NCBI RefSeq assembly: GCF_003318255.1
Contig: NZ_QOCF01000013.1
Span: 1-64,000 of the forward strand
Direction of reading: 5' to 3'
Source: Ruegeria sp. A3M17
Lineage (GTDB): Bacteria; Pseudomonadota; Alphaproteobacteria; Rhodobacterales; Rhodobacteraceae
DNA: 64,000 nucleotides
Within the stretch, counting starts at the first letter, position 1. Each line of letters starts with the position of its first letter. The notes beneath the pieces were generated by a model. That model ran no database searches, was not told the DNA's origin, and saw only the letters and a program-made list of their open reading frames with translations. The translations under genes were made by a program, and so were the position numbers. Shown piece after piece: positions 61,144 to 64,000 of the stretch.

Positions 61144-62358
61144 TCACTCAGCCGGCGTTTCAGGTACTTCCGCCTGAAGTTCGGCCACCAATTGTTTGAG
61201 GGCGCTGTTCTGTTCGGATTCCAGATCGGCGATCTCATAGCGTTCGGCAACCGCGTCCTTGGACAGCAGAACACCTTTCGTCACTGTGCCAGGCGCGCCA
61301 ACAGGCCCGAAATGTTCACCATTCATCGAAAAATAGACGGAACCCGAAGCCCCTGCGCGCAGTTGCGGCGGTTCTTCGGTCAACGGAATTTCGAATGTAT
61401 TGCCCTGCTCGACCGTGCCCAATGTGCCTTCGAACAAAACGCTTCCATCAGCGGCGCGAATACGCATCCACGATGGTGCTACGGCCACGATTTTCAGCGC
61501 GGTATCAACCTGTTCGACCACCTGCGGCAATGCGAGGCGTTCAACAGTGTGCACCTCGGCCACTTCGATCCGGGGCGCCTCTGGCGGGCGGAACGTTCCG
61601 ACAGTGCGAGGGTCCAATGTGGCAATCGGCGCGTCACGTGCCACAAGAACCGGAACATCCAGCGCCTGTGGGCGATAAAGACGATCCAGCGCCTCGGGGG
61701 TCGGTGCTGTGGATTCTGCTGCTTCGGCAATTTCAACCGGCGCGCGTACCGCATCCAGTGGATCGAGATCAGACAGAACAACCGGGGCCTGTTCAACCGG
61801 GCTAACCTGAACCTGTTGGATTTTGTTCAGAACCGCCCAGCCGCCATAGCCAATGCCACCAATCACCGCCAGCAGGACCAGAGACGAGCCAATGGCGCGC
61901 GGCTCAATCTGGCTGACCAGAGTTTCCCTGCCCGGGATGTAAGGTGTATTCGGCGAGATGAACGGATCGCGCCCCATCGGGCCCCGCGCGGGCAACCCGC
62001 CAGATGGTTTGCGCACAACCGAAGCCTCGGCCGACATGCCATGGGCCACTTCGAACCCGCTTTCGGCGCAGAACGTGGCAAAGGTATCATCCGGGTTCAT
62101 GCCCAGATAGCGTGCATAGGAACGCACATACCCGGCGATGAAGCCGGGTGTGTCAAACGCATCAGGATCAGCGTCTTCGATTGCAGCTATGTAGTTGGCC
62201 TTGATCCGCAGTTCGCGCTGAACATCCAGAAGAGACTTACCCATGGTCGCGCGTTCGCCGCGCATCCTGTCGCCAAGTCGCACCTCATAGTCGTCAAAGC
62301 CCTTCGGCCTGACGTCCGTGTTTTCTTCGGAATCGCGCTGTGATCTGCGCCCAATCAT
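61144..62358 (-). CDS. RodZ-like helix-turn-helix membrane protein
   Basis: A 404-residue single-pass protein. The cytoplasmic N-terminus has an HTH_25 domain (~25-95: MRGERATMGKSLLDVQRELRIKANYIAAIED, in pieces), a transmembrane helix at ~160-182, and a periplasmic DUF4115 domain at the C-terminus (SWMRIRAADGSVLFEGTL). RodZ links MreB filaments to the elongation machinery. The linker with proline and glutamate between is longer than usual. Confidence 0.85.
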   Translation of the reverse strand: MIGRRSQRDSEENTDVRPKGFDDYEVRLGDRMRGERATMGKSLLDVQRELRIKANYIAAIEDADPDAFDTPGFIAGYVRSYARYLGMNPDDTFATFCAESGFEVAHGMSAEASVVRKPSGGLPARGPMGRDPFISPNTPYIPGRETLVSQIEPRAIGSSLVLLAVIGGIGYGGWAVLNKIQQVQVSPVEQAPVVLSDLDPLDAVRAPVEIAEAAESTAPTPEALDRLYRPQALDVPVLVARDAPIATLDPRTVGTFRPPEAPRIEVAEVHTVERLALPQVVEQVDTALKIVAVAPSWMRIRAADGSVLFEGTLGTVEQGNTFEIPLTEEPPQLRAGASGSVYFSMNGEHFGPVGAPGTVTKGVLLSKDAVAERYEIADLESEQNSALKQLVAELQAEVPETPAE

Positions 62359-62437
62359 CCCTGCTGCCCCATTCTGCCTTGCGCGTGTTACACGCCAACG
62401 GCGAATCGCCTACTTAACGATTCGTGCGTTTCTTTTG

Positions 62438-62452
62438 TTAGCGTAAGCTTAA
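62438..62452. promoter_or_regulatory. CtrA-like half-perfect site
   Basis: TTAG, a 7-base spacer and TTAA, one mismatch from the TTAA-N7-TTAA CtrA consensus, 80 bases upstream of the RodZ-like gene. One such match is expected by chance in a window this size, so weak. Confidence 0.25.
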
Positions 62453-62487
62453 CACGCGACAAACGCATTGCACACTTTGGCGTGAGG

Positions 62488-63711
62488 TTATCCGGCAAGT
62501 TCGGCGCGATTTAGCGCACAATGTGACCAAAGTTCGTCCATCGCCTGGATCAATCGGTTCATTTCACCCGGTCCATGTATCGGAGACGGGGTAAAGCGCA
62601 GGCGCTCTGTGCCGCGCGGCACAGTCGGGAAATTGATCGGCTGGACGTAAATTCCATGGTCATCCAGCAGCCTGTCACTCAGGATTTTGGTGTGTACCGG
62701 GTTGCCGACGATCACAGGTACGATGTGGCTGCCGTGATCGATCAACGGCAGGCCCATTCCTTTCAGGCGCAGCTTAAGCACCTTGGCCTGTGTCTGATGC
62801 TGCTCACGCAACTCTGACGCACCTTTCAGATACGCCACCGAAGCGGCAGCACCGGCGGCAACGGCCGGAGGCAGCGACGTCGTGAAGATGAAGCCTGGCG
62901 CGTAAGAGCGCACAGCGTCACACATTTTCTCGCTGGCGGCGATATAGCCCCCCATCACGCCATAGGCCTTAGCAAGGGTCCCGTTGATGATGTCGATGCG
63001 ATGCGCCAGACGATCACGCTCGGTCACGCCACCACCGCGCGGGCCGTACATGCCAACCGCGTGCACCTCGTCGATGTAGGTCAGCGCGCCAAATTCGTCG
63101 GCCAGATCACATATCTCTTCAATTGGGCCGAAGTCACCGTCCATCGAATAGACGGACTCGAACGCGATCAGCTTAGGGGTTGTGGGATCGTCGGCCTCAA
63201 GCAGTTCACGCAAATGCGCGACATCGTTGTGGCGGAAGATACGCTTGTCGCCGCCATTGCGGCGCACGCCTTCGATCATCGAAGCATGGTTCAGCGCATC
63301 GGAATAAATGATCAGACCGGGGAAAAGTTTCGGCAACGTGCTGAGTGTCGCGTCATTCGCGATATACGCACTGGTGAACAGCAACGCCGCCTCTTTGCCG
63401 TGTAAATCCGCCAGTTCAGCCTCAAGTTGCTTGTGATAGACAGTAGTGCCCGAGATGTTGCGCGTTCCGCCCGAACCTGCACCAGCAGCATCAACGGCAT
63501 CATGCATAGCATTCAGAACAACCGGGTTCTGGCCCATACCCAGATAGTCGTTTCCACACCACACCGTGATATTCTGCTGCGAGCCGTCCGGACGCGTCCG
63601 TACTGCATGCGGGAAATGACCGTTCTGGCGTTCGATATCAATAAAGGTCCGATAGCGGCCTTCGTCATGCAGCCTGGCAATCGCTGAATCGAGCTGAGCA
63701 GTATAGTCCAC
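62488..63711 (-). CDS. hemA: 5-aminolevulinate synthase
   Basis: A 407-residue PLP enzyme condensing glycine and succinyl-CoA to 5-aminolevulinate, the C4 route of tetrapyrrole synthesis used by alphaproteobacteria. The PLP lysine is in [13 protein letters not shown], glycine-binding and acyl-CoA residues include [12 protein letters not shown] and [15 protein letters not shown]. The start is GTG 63711 with an AAGGAG site 7 bases upstream. A perfect FNR-type box lies at 63847-63860, so oxygen control is expected. Confidence 0.95.
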   Translation of the reverse strand: MDYTAQLDSAIARLHDEGRYRTFIDIERQNGHFPHAVRTRPDGSQQNITVWCGNDYLGMGQNPVVLNAMHDAVDAAGAGSGGTRNISGTTVYHKQLEAELADLHGKEAALLFTSAYIANDATLSTLPKLFPGLIIYSDALNHASMIEGVRRNGGDKRIFRHNDVAHLRELLEADDPTTPKLIAFESVYSMDGDFGPIEEICDLADEFGALTYIDEVHAVGMYGPRGGGVTERDRLAHRIDIINGTLAKAYGVMGGYIAASEKMCDAVRSYAPGFIFTTSLPPAVAAGAAASVAYLKGASELREQHQTQAKVLKLRLKGMGLPLIDHGSHIVPVIVGNPVHTKILSDRLLDDHGIYVQPINFPTVPRGTERLRFTPSPIHGPGEMNRLIQAMDELWSHCALNRAELAG

Positions 63712-63846
63712 CAGTATCTCCTTCTGTGCCCGACATAGACGTGCTGTTTGTCGAACCCGTTATTTCCCCGGATGACGGATCAAGTCGTCCCCGCGGTTTG
63801 CTTCCCCTTGAGTACCTTGCCTAGTGGCATTGCAGGAGTCGCAGCA

Positions 63847-63860
63847 TTGATCTGTATCAA
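63847..63860. promoter_or_regulatory. FNR-type binding site upstream of hemA
   Basis: TTGAT and ATCAA, perfect arms around CTGT, centred 142 bases before the hemA GTG. It matches the FNR/FnrL consensus exactly. From memory, hemA in Rhodobacter sphaeroides is FnrL-activated. A promoter with the box at -41.5 would start near 63812. Confidence 0.8.
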
Positions 63861-63944
63861 TTATCCCTGTTCACGCCCCCCGACAAGTAAAGTTACGGCC
63901 ATAAGACGCGAGGAAACGACGCAGGCGATAACCCTGCCACACAT
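63861..63944 (-). CDS. 27-residue mini-ORF upstream of hemA
   Basis: ATG 63944 follows GGAGGAAACAGA, a strong ribosome site, and reads MCGRVIACVV onward to TAA directly against the FNR box. MCGR is also the start of YedK-type proteins, but the frame stops after 27 residues. It may be a leader peptide, a gene fragment, or chance. No other support. Confidence 0.3.
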   Translation of the reverse strand: MCGRVIACVVSSRLMAVTLLVGGREQG

Positions 63945-64000
63945 TCTGTTTCCTCCAGTATACTGCAAATCCTGCCGATACGCACTGGACGGCGCCGCCG

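Noticed and set aside
61135-62343. 402-codon frame antisense to the RodZ-like gene
   Set aside because: No recognisable domain and full overlap with a gene that has an HTH, a membrane helix and a C-terminal domain.
63861-63944. YedK/HMCES-type protein suggested by the MCGR start
   Set aside because: The frame stops after 27 residues and lacks all other family features.
1-64000. Prophage, IS element, integron or CRISPR array
   Set aside because: No transposase, integrase, phage structural gene, terminal repeat pair with duplication, or regularly spaced repeat array was seen on either strand.

Overview
The window reads as a stretch of core chromosome from a marine alphaproteobacterium of the Rhodobacteraceae, most likely the Roseobacter/Ruegeria group. 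The evidence is the gene order (rpmF-plsX-fabH-ihfA-merR; argS-SPOR-nagZ-scpA-scpB; dgt beside erpA), a C4-pathway 5-aminolevulinate synthase under a perfect FNR-type box, a TakP-like TRAP transporter, a Bpt-type leucyltransferase, an aminolipid N-acyltransferase, a double-length dCTP deaminase and a DksA that has lost most of its zinc ligands. Base composition is GC-rich throughout, with one clearly AT-richer gene at 58732-59871. I see no prophage, insertion sequence, CRISPR array or rRNA operon. There is one tRNA, tRNA-Pro(GGG).

Layout. 1-5132: a cut-off secreted protein, an HSD10-like dehydrogenase, an acetyltransferase, ABC-F ATPase Uup, an OlsB/GlsB-like acyltransferase and BamE. 5217-9331: the envelope/lipid cluster yceD-rpmF-plsX-fabH-ihfA-merR. 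9393-16231: tRNA-Pro, dcd, a 56-residue small protein, then scpB-scpA-nagZ-SPOR-argS on the minus strand. 16364-21169: a periplasmic protein, dgt, erpA, xth, a flavin monooxygenase and dksA. 21542-27258: a MoxR ATPase, GNAT, DUF2927 lipoprotein, tiny membrane protein and CoxE-type VWA protein in a row, then hemolysin III and an M48 protease. 27330-32544: a PIN protein coupled to RlmI, a small unknown, glnE and a DUF4440 protein. 32692-34909: DUF2852, RDD, bpt and a VOC protein. 35045-41873: a TRAP transporter divergent from a Cache-domain sensor kinase and its NarL-type regulator. 41957-46037: a VOC protein, a BesD/HalD-like oxygenase, and ilvI-ilvN behind a leader-peptide attenuator. 46322-51507: an XRE regulator, DUF2189, amidase, prfB and an APH-like kinase. 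51501-58669: cell-wall and periplasm genes (PBP1A, AmiC amidase, aminotransferase, BepA-like protease, DsbA-like protein). 58732-64000: an orphan secreted protein, ispG, a RodZ-like protein and hemA.

The most informative non-genic signals are a family of six dispersed repeats that sit at gene 3' ends and look like terminators with a conserved tail; the ilv attenuator; a pair of matching 19-bp palindromes between the glnE operon and the DUF2852 gene; a strong hairpin between the first two TRAP genes; and the FNR box ahead of hemA. The best candidates for little-described biology are the repeat family, the MoxR/DUF2927/VWA locus, the Cache sensor beside the TRAP transporter, the HxD member of the BesD/HalD family, and the AT-rich secreted orphan at 58732-59871.
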